From Leguminivora glycinivorella (taxonomy: Eukaryota > Arthropoda > Insecta > Lepidoptera > Tortricidae), in NCBI RefSeq assembly GCF_023078275.1, contig NC_062983.1, positions 8,363,001 to 8,427,000 on the forward strand: a stretch of 64,000 nt of DNA. The letters run 5' to 3'. The position numbers and the translations under genes were made by a program. The notes below the pieces were generated by a model. It was not told the DNA's origin. It did no database searches and saw nothing but the letters and a program-made list of their open reading frames with translations. Below, piece after piece: positions 1 through 11,128 of the stretch (position 1 is its first letter; each line of letters starts with the position of its first letter).

Positions 1-26
1 AGTCAGTCAGTCAGTCAGTCAGTCAG
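1..26. repeat. AGTC tetranucleotide microsatellite, cut by the window edge
   Basis: The first 26 bases are uninterrupted AGTC repeats and probably continue to the left of the window. Confidence 0.9.
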
Positions 27-157
27 CTTCTTCTTTTATATATTTAGATTGTATTGAAGATGGTCTAATTTCAAGAAATATACTGGACTATCATTGTCGT
101 ACTAGGCGTGCTATATAAAAAAAAAGACAAATCTACCACTATAATGAATTATCGATT

Positions 158-570
158 TTTAGGGTTCCGTAGTCAACTAGGAACCCTTATCGTTTCGCCA
201 TGTCTGTCTGTCCGTCCGTCCGTCCGTCCGTCCGCGGATAATCTCAGTAACCGTTAGCACTAGAAAGCTGAAATTTGGTACCAATATGTATATCAATCAC
301 GCCAACAAAGTGCAAAAATAAAAAATGGAAAAAAATGTTTTATTAGGGTACCCCCCCTACATGTAAAGTGGGGGCTGATATTTTTTTTCCCTCCAACCTC
401 AACGTGTGATATATTGTTGGATAGGTATTTAAAAATGAATAAGGATTTACTAAGATCGTTTTTTGATATTATTAATATTTTCGGAAATAATCGCTCCTAA
501 AGGAAAAAAAAGTGCGTCCCCCCCTCTAACTTTTAAACCATATGTTTAAAAAATATGAAAAAAATCTTTT
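158..570 (-). mobile_element. (CCGT)n-tailed lepidopteran interspersed repeat, truncated copy
   Basis: Read on the minus strand this matches the 3' two-thirds of the fuller copy at 59,246-59,832. It shares the GGAACCCTAAAA end, a (CCGT)n run, a region with 'CTGAAATTTGGTACCAAT' and a run of C's before 'TCTAACTTTT'. The head with the CCGGCCAAG motif is missing here. It is a non-coding dispersed repeat; I cannot assign it to a named superfamily. Confidence 0.75.
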
Positions 571-984
571 TTATCGTGTGATAGATTATGCGATCGTTAA
601 ACGATAACGGTTGGTGATTAAAATAACCGCTTGCGACAAAGACGTAAAACATACATATTTACATTCCGGTACTCATCAGTAGGGCTGGATCGTTGTCTAT
701 CATTTGTCACAATACATGTCACATTTTAACAAGTAGGTATGTACGTGCGAAAGTGACGCATGACATGACAAAGTGACAAAAAACATGACCGACATGACCA
801 AGTTATGATATCGCTACTGCATAAAAAGCTTTTTAAGGTTTTGTCTACGACACAATAGTTATAGTACGTTGGAACCAAAGTACTAATAACTTTATTAAAA
901 AAACAGTAGATTTGTCAACAAAAGCACTTGTTTGAAAATACTTTTGGCGTAATGGCTCTTCCTATATTAGCTTCATAAGTCTAG
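571..984. other. Unassigned AT-rich DNA
   Basis: No open frame, splice-bounded exon or clear repeat was recognised. A short segment (720-800) repeats the words GACATGAC/AAGTGAC loosely. Confidence 0.5.
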
Positions 985-1250
985 GTCATTTAGATGGCTG
1001 GCAGTCCTCAACTGTGCGTTTCTCCAGAAACTTCCTGCCCCGCACAGCTAAACTGTGGAATGAATTGTTGCCTGCGGTATTGCCGGACCGATACGACCTT
1101 CAAATCTTCAAGAAAAGAGCGTACACCCATCTTAAAGGCCGGCAACGCACCTGCAACACCTCTGGTGTTTCGGGTGTCCATGGGCGGCGGTGATCGCTTA
1201 CCATCAAGCGACCTGTCTGCTCGTTTGCCTCCTATCCCATAAAAAAAAAG
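985..1250 (+). mobile_element. 3' end of a non-LTR retrotransposon (LINE) with the C-terminus of its ORF2
   Basis: The frame ending at the TGA at 1191-1193 reads SSTVRFSRNFLPRTAKLWN and later DRYDLQIFKKRAYTHLKG, closing with VSGVHGRR. This is the C-terminal tail seen in lepidopteran jockey/CR1-like LINE reverse-transcriptase proteins. The 3' UTR follows for about 55 bases and ends in an A-run near 1241-1250, as expected for target-primed insertion. The copy is strongly 5'-truncated: no reverse transcriptase or endonuclease domain is present. Related decayed pieces occur at 49,020-49,160 and 59,030-59,160, and a 3' tail on the other strand at 30,500-30,612. Confidence 0.75.
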
Positions 1251-2111
1251 GTCTACTAAAGAGAACGCAGTATCCACATAAGTTCATACCTTGTCCCATC
1301 GCGTGTAAGCCTATGCCTTTAGTTTGCTCGCTCAAACATGACGGTTGTAGCACGAAACGTTGCAAGTGCAGTAGATATTGTACGCACATATGACGTTACA
1401 GAAGGCGGTTGCGTGGCTTATAATCCATTGACTTATATATTACTTTGTAAGGATACGGACGCCATAAATGGTACTTAGCACAGCGATTTCAATATTTTCA
1501 ATAACACCAGCGGGCGTTAGCACACTAGTTGGATAAACTTTATCGCATCCATATCGCACTTACAATTTACAAATAGTGTGAAAAGGAAGGTCTGACGTTT
1601 TATCATGCGACCATACTTGCCTGTCAGGAATGCGAGCCAAGCATGCAGGCTATGCGACACAAGTCGCGCGCGTGATGCGAACACATCAACTGATCGCGTT
1701 GAAGCAGTCCATCATCATCAAACGAGAATGTCGAGAAATTATATGAATGGCCTTATCCTTATTTTATAAATCTTTGTTGTAGGTAATTATATAAGTGTGC
1801 TCAAACCAATGCACCTGTTATCACGGCTAATGCGCGGCCTTGCGTTCGAGTGTGCCTACATTGTAGTATAGTTGGTGGATCGTGGTGGAGGAGAACGGAT
1901 GTTTGGTTGAGTGAAGGAATGAGAAAATAATACTAGTAGGTTACAGAGTATCTACTGGGCGTTGTACTCGACGACGAGACTCGACTAGAGGTAGCATGTC
2001 AATGGCAAGCCAAGTGCTAGTACCTAACAGAACTGGCAAGCACCGTGTGTAATATTACACGAACTATTTGGAGCCACTCGTGATATGACACTACACAATA
2101 CGCATGTAAAT
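1251..2111. other. Unassigned non-coding DNA
   Basis: I see no exon or repeat that I can name. One phrase near 1600-1620 (GCGACCATACTTGCCTG) resembles the end of the MITE at 53,570-53,674, so a decayed MITE may be present. Confidence 0.4.
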
Positions 2112-2430
2112 GGACCATTTTTTTCAAAGTTGTCCACCCCACTTTTTTGTAACATGGGTATTTTTTACGCGATTCATGCTCAGAATCGAGAGCTCTTTCG
2201 ATCCTGATAGGAGAAAAAAAATGTCCCAAGATTTCCATACATTTTTTTCGAACCTTCCATTCCGTTACCACCATACAAAATGTATGAAAAAATGGTAACG
2301 GAATGGGAAAAAACCTTGGGACACTTTTCTTCTCCTATTAGGATTTAAAGAGCTCGCGATTCTGAGTGGAAAACAGATAAAAATTTCCAAATCCAAAAAA
2401 AAAGTGGGGTGGACAACTTTGAAAAACCGG
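2112..2430. mobile_element. Palindromic MITE/foldback, about 155-bp arms
   Basis: The left arm (about 2117-2275) and right arm (about 2278-2427) are reverse complements with moderate divergence; both contain AAAGTTGTCCACCCCACTTT, AGAGCTC and GTTACCATT. The centre is near 2277 with almost no loop. There is no coding content. It directly abuts the repeat that starts at 2431. Confidence 0.75.
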
Positions 2431-3010
2431 CCAAGTGCGAGTCGGGCTCGCGCACAAAGGGTTCCGTAGCAGCAAACCAAAATTACAGTTAAATCAACCT
2501 ATCTCAAAAACTATAAGAGATACTTTGATCAAACCAAAAATCGTTGAAAGAGTTAATTAGCATGCATCACCTCTATTTTTTTTTTCAGAATTTTATACCC
2601 CGTAGTTATAAAAATAGAGGGGGGGGACATACTTTTTTTCGACTTTGAGAGCTGATATCTCAAAAACCGTTCACTTTAAGAAAAATGTTTTTTAGAAAAC
2701 TTTATATCATTTTAAAAGACCTTTCCATTGATACCCCACACGGGTATGTACATCGAAAAAAAAAATTTTCATCCCTCAGTTACATGTATGGGGGCCCCAC
2801 CCCCAATTTTTTTTTTACTATTTAGTGTCATAATTTTGTAGCGGTTCATACAACACATATTCCCATCAAATTTCATCACTGTAGTACTTATAGTTTCCGA
2901 GTAAATCGGCTGTGACAGACGGACAGACGGACAGACGGACAGACGGACAGACGGACATGACGAAACTATAAGGGTTCCGTTTTTGCCATTTTGGCTACGG
3001 AACCCTAAAA
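2431..3010 (+). mobile_element. (CGGA)n-containing lepidopteran interspersed repeat, near full length
   Basis: It begins with a CCGGCCAAGTGCGAGTCGGG head and GGGTTCCGTA, passes through AT-rich DNA with a G-run near 2622, then has a (GACAGACG)n run (about 2916-2955), and ends with AAGGGTTCCG and TACGGAACCCTAAAAAA. The same head-to-tail arrangement is seen at 59,246-59,832 with a different middle. Confidence 0.75.
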
Positions 3011-3329
3011 AATGGCCCAAATAATAATAACAACACTACACAATCCTTAGTCACGAACGACAAAAACTTACGCATATTGATGACAGAAATAACAGTCATC
3101 TCATCTCATAGCATTGGCAGTGCCTGTTCCCATGGCAGTGCCAAATGTGTCCCGTTTGACTACATCTGCGCTTGACAGCTCGTTAGGGTAGACAAATGAA
3201 CAAACGGTTATGGGACCCGTATCATTACAATAAAACGGTAGCTATTCAGATTTTAACTGGCTAGCAGCAGCGGCTGGTCCATACAAGCCGATTCCCACCG
3301 GCTTGCCTAAAATTGATTACCTACTAGCA

Positions 3330-3620
3330 AAGAGGATCGAGTATCATAGAGAGTTACTGTCAAAGTAAAATGTGTAATCACAGTGCATAGACTGCCATCT
3401 CTCGACACAAGCTTAAAACTTTTGAACCTCAGTTTTGACAGTTTGGCCCATATGTGATATGTGATAAAATGTCAAGTACTAATATTAGCGCCATCTAGCC
3501 GAGCGTTCCCCAAAGGTGTAACGCCATCTAGGCCAGCGTACCTTTTTCTCTAGGGCTTTGAGGTACGTTTTTTTTCTTAGACTGTAGCTGTCTATACGGA
3601 GATTACGGAGTTACATATGT
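3330..3620 (+). repeat. Dispersed repeat, copy 1 (second copy at 40,437-40,690)
   Basis: This block and 40,437-40,690 share GAGGATCGAGTAT, CTTAAAACTTTTGAACCTCA, GCGCCATCTAGC, and a TACCTTTTTCT to GAGGTACGTTTTTTT end in the same order and strand. The first copy has about 35 extra bases. Superfamily unknown; no coding content. Confidence 0.7.
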
Positions 3621-3752
3621 CTTTGCCTATTAGTAAAGTACCTAATGTTAAGGTAGGTTTCTTTTTGCTCAGTGTTGCCTAGCAGAAATTTTCACCGCCA
3701 CCGCCATTGCTGGCTAGGTTAGTAGGTTACCATAATTATACGATTAAACATT

Positions 3753-3935
3753 ACTAGCTTTTTCCCGCGGCTTCGCTCGCGTTAGAATGAGACAAAAGGT
3801 AGCCTATGTAATTCTCCATCCCTTCAACAATCTCCACTTAAAAATCACGTCAATTTCGTCGCCCCATTTTGCCGTGAAAGACAGATAAACAAACAGACAC
3901 ACACACTTTCCCATTTATAATATTAGTATGGATTA
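3753..3935 (+). mobile_element. Lepidopteran dispersed repeat ending TATAATATTAGTATGGAT
   Basis: The head reads ACTAGCTTTTTCCCGCGGCT and the 3' end CACACACTTTCCCATTTATAATATTAGTATGGAT in part. A second 3' fragment occurs at 59,836-59,930. I recognise the family as common in Lepidoptera but cannot assign its superfamily. Confidence 0.6.
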
Positions 3936-4104
3936 TTGGTATTATAGAGGGATAGGAAAAATCGAATGCAAGTGAATGATGAGATGACGTCCGATAGGGA
4001 AATATGGAAGAAAAAGACCTAAATGCCAAAGCAAATGATGATGATGACAGTTCCGTTCAATTACATCTACACACGAGAACTAATATGTCTGAACACAATT
4101 TTAC

Positions 4105-4242
4105 GCCGTGGCTTGCGTGGGCGACGGTCGCGCGATGGTCGCGCGACGGCGATGCGACGCATACGAAATCAAACCTATCGATATGGAAGTATGAGACGCG
4201 ACGGCGACGGTCGCGCGACCGTCGCCCACGCAAGACACGGCG
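4105..4242. mobile_element. MITE with GC-rich terminal inverted repeats
   Basis: The ends are reverse complements (CCGTGGCTTGCGTGGGCGAC against its mirror), and the GGTCGCGCGACC palindrome recurs inside. The element is about 138 bp in AT-rich flanks and non-coding. The apparent open frames across it are by-products of its GC-rich palindromes. Confidence 0.75.
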
Positions 4243-4371
4243 TTGTTCTCATAATACATAATTGTATTGACATGTAACTTTTGTTATAAATAAATGAATG
4301 GAAATTGAATATTATGGTCGTGTTTGGTAGTAATAGTAAGTCATAACCTAACCACAAAATTAAAATTTTGA

Positions 4372-4592
4372 AAAAACCCCCGACCGCGACATAGTGGACC
4401 GATTTTTATGAAACATGGCTAAGAACACTCCCAACTAACTCAGCTTTCAAACAAAAAAACTAAATCGAAATCGGTTCATCCGTTCGGGAGCTACGATGCC
4501 ACAGAGAGACACACACACAGACAGAGAGACAAACAGACAGACAGACACGTCAAACTCATATCACTCCGTCGTTTTTGCGTCGGGGGTTAAAA
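4372..4592 (-). mobile_element. Dispersed repeat with AACCCCCGACGCAAAAACG end, copy 1
   Basis: On the minus strand it starts AACCCCCGACGCAAAAACGA, then a CTGTCTGT microsatellite, then CCGAACGGATGAACCGATTT and ATGAAAATCGGTCCACTATG. Two further copies lie on the plus strand at 35,340-35,580 and 60,600-60,785, and all three share this order. Confidence 0.75.
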
Positions 4593-5121
4593 ATCGACTC
4601 ATTACTCGAAACATCATATTCATATGTCAATTGACATCTGTTTTGTAATAAATAAGAGAGACGGCAGAGCTGAAAACATAGTTAAATTCTGAATTATTTA
4701 CAATATTATTTTGTTAATTATGTTCAGCGAGGTTAGTTCCTTAACAATGAACATAAAAAAGTAGAGTCAAACGTCAAACAGATCATAAAACATCCTTAGA
4801 TATTTACTTAACCGGCTGTTAAAGCCATTTAGGTAAAGTATGTATTTAAACAAAGCGCAATGAAACTAGTTAAGTATATAAATAATTATTTAACATTCAC
4901 ACTGTGTGACTACGATTATTACTTATGTACTTTACTATTATGCGAACGCAAAAGTTCATGCAAATAGCTTTGTGTAAGTAAATATGTACACTATTCTTAG
5001 AATAAAGGTACATATTTAAATGGTAATAGAACCTTGAAAGGAACCCAATACAATGTGTACGGCCATTCAGTCATTTTGGTCCAAAAGCAGGACTTAATTG
5101 GGATGTGCAGGATTCGCACAT
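4593..5121. other. Unassigned AT-rich DNA
   Basis: Nothing identifiable was seen: no open frame and no recognisable repeat. Confidence 0.4.
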
Positions 5122-5238
5122 GATTGGCGCGAGATTATATCGCCGCGATATAGATCCACAGTCCTTATCTCATTAATACAATTACAAAAAGATGTGTGGT
5201 CTTGATCTATGTCGCGACGAGATACTGTCGCGCCAATC
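5122..5238. mobile_element. Short MITE with ATTGGCGCGA terminal repeats
   Basis: Left end ATTGGCGCGAGA and right end TCGCGCCAAT are inverted, as are TATAGATC and GATCTATG further in. About 117 bp, non-coding. Confidence 0.65.
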
Positions 5239-5603
5239 AATATTGCTTAAAATTTTGACCTGTAAAATATGTTTTTACCGATAAATAAATAAATCAATCA
5301 ATCATGTTTTAGCCCTGTTGGATAAAAACAGAGCTGAGATGAGCACTCCCACGCTCGTATAGCGCCGATATTGAACGTTTACACATAAGTCTTTATGTTC
5401 ATTATCAAAGCCGTCATTATGGTCGTCTCGCCATCTGCGTTTAAGTCAGAGACGCCAGATTAAAATTTATGAAGTCTATTAGTGCTTGCATTAAACAAGT
5501 ACTACGGCGTATGGCGAATGACTAATATCTATACCATTTATAATATTAATAGTAAATAGTAATGGTAATAAGTAATAGTAGAGTATATAATATAGTATGG
5601 ACT

Positions 5604-5675
5604 AACGGGATTCAAACTCAGTCATCAGTTTCATAGGCATCGCTTTCGCGAGTCGCTACCCACTAGGCCAGATCG
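5604..5675 (-). mobile_element. tRNA-derived SINE head
   Basis: The minus strand carries a pol III A-box-like TGGCCTAGTGGGT (5658-5670) and a B-box-like GTTTGAATCCC (5607-5617), about 40 bases apart. The wording matches the SINE fragment at 30,063. It does not fold as a functional tRNA: the acceptor stem is not paired. Confidence 0.6.
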
Positions 5676-6560
5676 GATGCTATTCAAAAATATTGCTGAA
5701 ATACTTCAAATAAATTTAACAAATACCAGTCCAATACCTAGCACTAAAAACCTAGCTAAGGAAACTACAAATCAAAACAATTGAAAGGAATGACGATTAT
5801 TTAAATAAAAATATCTGTTTTCCCGAACCGACAACCATTAATAGATGGATACGAAATCACTGACCGTAATAATTAAGTGATCGATTGTGTAAAATTGCTT
5901 TTTGTGCAGAGGCAATGGAAAATTTGAGCATGACAGACTTTTAATCAAACATTGACATTGGTGATAATTTATATTTGCACTGGTATGAAAATGTTTTGGT
6001 TCGTCACAAGGCTCTAATGCAATATATTTTTGCATGATCTTATCATGCTGCAACCTCGTGTGACATCGAGTATAATAGAAATGCCCAATCTTGTCATAGC
6101 GTATGGTTTTGTGCACGAGAAGAACTTCGTGTTTAATAACATATTGGTGTATTGACTTTTATGAGATGCATATTGCATATCTTACTGACTTCTCACGAAT
6201 TTTACTCAATAGTACATTGTGCAACAAGGGAGATAAGGGGGACGTTAAAGATGCGTGTTATTATTCTCGACTGCCGCAGGCAGGAGTGAATAATAGACAC
6301 AAGTCTTTAATGTCCTTACCTCCTGAGTTACACACAATGTTTTTCATCACATTTGAGAGAAAAATACAGAGGAAACAGTCATAAGGCAAAACCTTCAACC
6401 GGCGGCGTTGGGACCAGTAGTGTATCTTGATTCTTGATCTACATCAGATTATTTATATTAAATCCATTGTTTTTGATAACAAACACTTTTTGAACGAAAA
6501 CAAACACGAAAATACTGCATATAAATTAAATGCAACGTTCAAAAAAGCATATGTATCATA
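5676..6560. other. Unassigned DNA
   Basis: I see no splice-bounded exon. Open frames here (such as that ending at 6384) lack recognisable motifs and family resemblance. Confidence 0.4.
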
Positions 6561-6900
6561 TTATTTTATTATTATGAGCCTATTGTGTCCCACTGCTGGG
6601 CAAAGGCCTCCCCCTTCTTTCTCCATTCTTCTCGATCTTGAGCTAAAACTGGTCAGTCTGTCAAAAAAGGAGTCCAAGTTATCCCGCCATCGCCGGCGAG
6701 GTCTGCCGGATCCTCTGTTCGACTCATGGGGCTCCCATTCCGTGGCTATCTTGGCCCACAAGTCATTCGGCATACGGCAGACATGTCCAGCCCAGTCCCA
6801 CTTTAACTTGGCCGCTTTTCGAGCTACATCAATTATCCGAGTTTTTGAGCGCAGCGTGGTGTTTCGGATTCGATCCCTTAGTTTGAATGAATCATATAAT
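6561..6900 (-). mobile_element. RTE-like LINE, C-terminal fragment of reverse transcriptase ORF
   Basis: The minus-strand frame reads RNTTLRSKTRIIDV, KLKWDWAGHVCRMPND and GSGRPRRRWRDNLDS, then a tail ending near GLCPAVGHNR. The order W-GH-RM-D, W-P, GRP-RRW-D is the C-terminal signature of RTE-type ORF2 proteins. No upstream polymerase domain is present, so the copy is truncated and dead. Confidence 0.75.
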
Positions 6901-7235
6901 TGAACTAAAATGTTACCTACTTATTTTTCATTCATTTAAATATTTTGACCTTGTACTCTCCGTTGCTAGGCAACGGTGGGTGCCTCGCGTACGCACGCAG
7001 TCAAGCGCGAGTAGAGAGCATATTGTCAGATTGTAAATTATAACAACTTATCTGAGTTAAATTTACGAAATAAATGCAAAACACACTGAAATAATTGTAA
7101 AACATAAATAAAATGCATTTTTCATACCGTATAATATATTTTATAGCTTAATAGTCAAATTTTGGTTGTGCAATAAAAATCCTTGGCAGATTGAAACATC
7201 CTTTGCCTGAAGTATTGTACGGTATTGTGCGTAAA
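6901..7235. other. Unassigned AT-rich spacer
   Basis: No gene or clear repeat seen. The phrase TTGCTAGGCAACGGTGGG near 6963 is short and palindromic. Confidence 0.4.
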
Positions 7236-9087
7236 AAAGCGACCATCTGTACTGAAATAGTACATTACGATACAAGTGCGTAAAAAAGGAAGTTCGAAAC
7301 GAGTGGCGATAAATTAAAACACGACCGAAGGGAGTGTTTTAAATCGACACGAGTTACGAATTTCCTTTTCGCACGGGTCATTCCATTGTGACGGGTGGGA
7401 TATTTATACTCTTTTTTGCCTACATTTTGCTTTATTTCTGCCAAACGGCAACAATTAGCGTATTAAATATGACATTATCAATTACTTGAATAATCAATGC
7501 GTACTGTACCATCAAAAAAAATATGAAAATGTCATTATTATTATGAGAAATTGATGGTATAAGAAGTGTGACGGGTGGGACTTCAAAGTGCCTCTCCTCT
7601 CCGACTTGACTTACACAATTCGCAATTGGTAAGAAACTACGAAACTTTTGTTAAACAACCATTTTTTATTTAATTCCTGATATTATATAGATTAGGTATT
7701 AGTATAATTTACGCAAATAACTCGTAAAACAAAAATAATTTTGCTTCTCAATGCTTGTGACGGGTGGGACAGCGCTTTGTGACGGGTGGGACGAGTAACA
7801 TTTGAGTATACAAATATATGAAAAATATAAAGACAGTTCGTTTGTATTTACTTTAAATCAGCTCTTTTATTAATTATTTAATGTTACAAGTAATAATTTC
7901 AGTAGTTTTCTTAGAGCATTAAACCAAAAAAAATATTTTTTCAACTTGAATTTTTAAAGGTTCAGAAAATTGTCAAACCTTGTCAAACAGTCTATTACCA
8001 CATACTTTTATCAGTGGGTCAGAAATAATGTCAAAAATTTTACCAGTTTTAATGAAAAAGACTTCTTCCTGACTCATAGGCCTCATTGCATTCATTGTGT
8101 TCTAAAAAGTAATACCACAACCGAATTAAGCAATATTAGACATATAATTTGCTTTAATATAACCCAGTTAGGTTTAACTAAACTTAAAAGAAGGATTTTA
8201 TACTCATTAACTCAAGTTTTATCAGATAACCCATTTTGCTCACCCGTCACTGTGACGGGTGGGACCTACTTTGAAAAGCGTTAAAAGTATACTTTTATTC
8301 ACAAGAGCAACGCGTTTTTTAGCTAAAATAACCAACCTCAACCTAATTGTTACTTTCACAAAGTAAGACATCAAGAGTTTAGATACTTTTAGGGTAAACA
8401 AGAAAAAACTTTGTTTTATTGTGACGGGCGGGACGTGAGTTACGCATTGTGTAGACGCTCAATAAATCCTAACCATGAAACTTAATTTAAATTTACTTGC
8501 CACTGGTTTAAACAGCTTTAAATATATTTTCTTTTACACATATCACTTTCTCCATAATGTTTATTAAAAGCGCGAAATAGCGCTGCCAACTTAGGGTATA
8601 TATATGCCACCTTAGACAACTGGTGCTAGGGGTACGTTTGGACACATATAAAATGCAAAAAAATGTCATAAAAAGGAAAAAACTCATTGATTCATAAAAT
8701 TAGGCATAATGTTCTATTCTCTAGATGTAGATTTAAATGTAAATTAAGTTATTTAATTTTTATGCCTGTGGTGTCGGTTTCGCTGGAATGACCCGCACGT
8801 GTATCGTACGATGTTTTTCAGTACAGATGGCCCTCCGAAGTTTCGACCTGGCATATAATGAACCACTTCTCGCACTAATGCGTAAAAAAAACACCATCTG
8901 TACTGAAAATAATTTCGGAGGGCCATCTGTACTGAAAAACGTCGTACGATACACGTGCGAAAAGGAAATTCGTAACTCGTGTCGATTTAAAACACTCCCT
9001 TCGGTCGTGTTTTAATTTATCGCCACTCGTTTCGAACTTCCTTTTTTACGCACTTGTATCGTAATGTACTATTTCGAGTTTCAAAAC
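7236..9087. mobile_element. Foldback MITE split by a later insertion
   Basis: The left part (7236-7374) and right part (8795-9087) are one palindromic element. Both outer arms carry ACATTACGATACAAGTGCG, CGAAACGAGTGGCGATAAAT and AACACGACCGAAGGGAGTGT, with a centre near 8870-8920 holding CATCTGTACTGAAAA repeats. The right arm shows the undisturbed sequence where the left arm is interrupted, which fixes the insertion point. Related partial copies are at 9175-9230 and 58,030-58,325. Non-coding. Confidence 0.8.
7375..8794 (+). mobile_element. 1,420-bp DNA transposon (non-autonomous) with iterated 15-bp motif
   Basis: The ends are GGGTCATTCCA (7375-7385) and its exact reverse complement TGGAATGACCC (8784-8794). 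They are flanked by GCAC on both sides (7371-7374 and 8795-8798), and removing the element restores the host MITE. Inside, the motif TGTGACGGGTGGGAC or a one-base variant occurs six times on the same strand, at 7387, 7567, 7756, 7778, 8251 and 8420; an inverted half-copy sits at 8241-8250. One open frame (7970-8284, 104 codons) has no family that I recognise. There is no transposase, so it is non-autonomous. The 4-bp target duplication fits superfamilies such as Sola or Ginger, but this is inference. Confidence 0.8.
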
Positions 9088-9756
9088 TTATAGTACACAT
9101 GGTATTTTTAAGCACTAGTTCAAAAGCAAGCAAGCACTAGTGCAAAGTAGCACATTTCTTGTCAGGTCGAAACTTCAAAGGGCCATATGTACTGAAAAAC
9201 GTCGTACGATACACGTGCGCACCCAACCCAACTAAGATAGGTTTTGTGCGAAAACTACTCGTGAAATGTAAGGAAATGGTCCACAACGTTCTACGACTCT
9301 TCTTTTAAACTTTTTTTCTACTCCCGTACTGTTATTCGTGAGTTACAAGGTCGTGCATAGAACTTTAAAACCCTACATAAAAGATGTCAGGACAAGTCTA
9401 TCTAGTCTATACCCTGAAAACATTTAGTAGCAGTAGCACGATATAGCTGTTACAGTTCAGTAAATACATTGCTACCAACTTAACAAACCAATTCGCAGAG
9501 TCGAGACTCCTTCGTTTTCTGCTGCGTTCATTGGCGACGCGTCGAATCGCATTCAAATGTATGAGAACTCGATTCAACTCGGCTCGATTCGTCTTAGTGG
9601 CCAGGCTTCAAAGAACCATACCATAGACAGTTTTATTTTCATGTTTGCACTCAAACTGCATATTCAAAATGGTAGGCGGTCCACCTAGATAACTAAGATG
9701 ACTGAAAGTAGGTATTTGTTGAATTTATAATTTTCTTTCAAAATAAGTGCTTGGTC
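9088..9756. other. Mostly unassigned DNA with a short MITE fragment
   Basis: 9175-9230 repeats the CCATATGTACTGAAAAACGT end of the neighbouring foldback MITE. The rest holds nothing I can name. Confidence 0.45.
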
Positions 9757-9908
9757 GTAGAAAAAGTATTGTATGCAACGGTGTTTAACTGAGTCAAAAA
9801 ATGCTCGTGGCGTCTTTATTAACAATTTTCGGCTTCGCCTCAAATTGTTACCCACGCCACTCACCTTTTTTGACCTCTTTTAACCACCAGTTGCATAAAA
9901 TACTATAA
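9757..9908. mobile_element. MITE with GGCTTCGCC palindromic centre
   Basis: Arms GTAGAAAAAGTATTGTATGC (left) and GCATAAAATACTATAAAC (right) are inverted relatives, as are TCGTGGCGTC and ACCCACGCCAC. The centre GGCTTCGCC at about 9830 resembles the GCGAAGCGAG centre of other lepidopteran elements (for example near 45,128). Confidence 0.6.
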
Positions 9909-10521
9909 ACAAAATACATAGTCACCTACTTAATGTAGCATAAGGTCAGTGCGGTCAAGACCGGCATAGTTTATTTGAAATAAAGTTTGAGTGGATAAAA
10001 CTCTATAATTAATGTAGTCTGGCGTAATGCGCATGGTCCTATGGGATAGCAAATATTATATTTTACAAAGCTTTTATAATATTTTGGCGAAATATGGTAA
10101 TTTTAATTGATAAAAATCACATTTTTTAAGGCTCGGCGGGTTGACCGTCCCCCCGCGGTGAGTACGGGAAGACCGTCTAGTGCTTGTTGTCGCGTAATTT
10201 CATATGAGACTAGGTTCCAAAACCATGATCATTGTTATTTTACGTAATAACAGGGCAGAATGTGCTAGATAATTAATAAAATAACGTTGAAATTTTAAAC
10301 ATATAAGCATTTTTCCATTTATAAGGCAAGACCGGCATATGTCCCGTAGATGGGGTTCATAACCTTTTCTTTTCAGGTCCAATTTAGTCACGATATTACA
10401 GGCTCATATAAATCCAACTACTTATTTGTTTTTGAAACTTGGTTATTAATTAAAGGTAATAGGATATTAGGTACGTGAAATAGTTTGGTAACATTTCTTA
10501 GCAATGTCCCAGACATTATAA
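9909..10521. other. Unassigned DNA with scattered ACCGGCAT words
   Basis: AAGACCGGCAT occurs near 9959 and 10,328, and its inverse ATGCCGGTCTT near 11,598. This hints at a larger decayed foldback around the 99-bp satellite, but the flanks do not align clearly by eye. Confidence 0.35.
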
Positions 10522-11128
10522 AATATGTTTTCAGGGGTGCTGATTTCAAAATTAATGACCAATTTGGAATTTGATATTACTGACTGTCACTTTGACACAA
10601 AAGTCGTCATGGTTGTCGTCAAATAAGTTTTCGGAGGTGCTGATTTCAAAATTAATAAACAATCTGGAATCTGACATTGCTGACTGTCACTTCGACGCAA
10701 AAGTCGTAATAGGAGTCGTCAGATAGGTTTTCGGAGGTACTGATTCCAAATTAATGACTAATTTGAAATGTGACATTGCTGACTGTCACTTTGACACAAA
10801 AGTCGTCTGGTGTGTCGTCAAATAAGTTTGCGGGGGTGCTGATTCCTAAATTAATGATCAATTTAGAATTTGACATAGTTGACTGTCACATTGGCTTAAA
10901 ATTTTTCATGGGTGTCATCAAACAGTTTTTTGGCTGTAATGGTTATTGGAATCAGCACCCCCGAGAACCTGTTTGACCACACCCATGACCACTTTTGTGC
11001 CAAAGTGACAGTCAGAAATGTCAGATTCCAAAGTGGTGTTTAATTTTTAAATTAGCACCCCCGAAAACATATTTGATGACACCCATGACGACTTGTGTCA
11101 AAGTGACAGTCAGCAATGTCAATTAACG
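10522..11128. repeat. 99-bp satellite: four direct then two inverted units
   Basis: Units of about 99 bp begin near 10,534, 10,636, 10,735 and 10,834. Each carries GTGCTGATTTCAAAATTAAT, then TTTGACAT-like sequence, then GACTGTCACTTTGACACAAA and a GTCGTCAAATA phrase. From about 10,945 to 11,128 two more units run in the opposite orientation (AGCACCCCCGA, AAAGTGACAGTCAG). Divergence among units is appreciable, so the array is not very recent. Open frames across it reflect the repeat, not a gene. Confidence 0.85.

Noticed and set aside
994..1242. 82-codon plus-strand open frame
   Set aside because: Another frame through the same DNA reads clearly as a LINE C-terminus (FLPRTAKLWNEL), so this frame is a shadow.
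4004..4277. Two overlapping plus-strand frames of about 85 codons
   Set aside because: They run across a GC-rich MITE palindrome in different frames; no protein motif.
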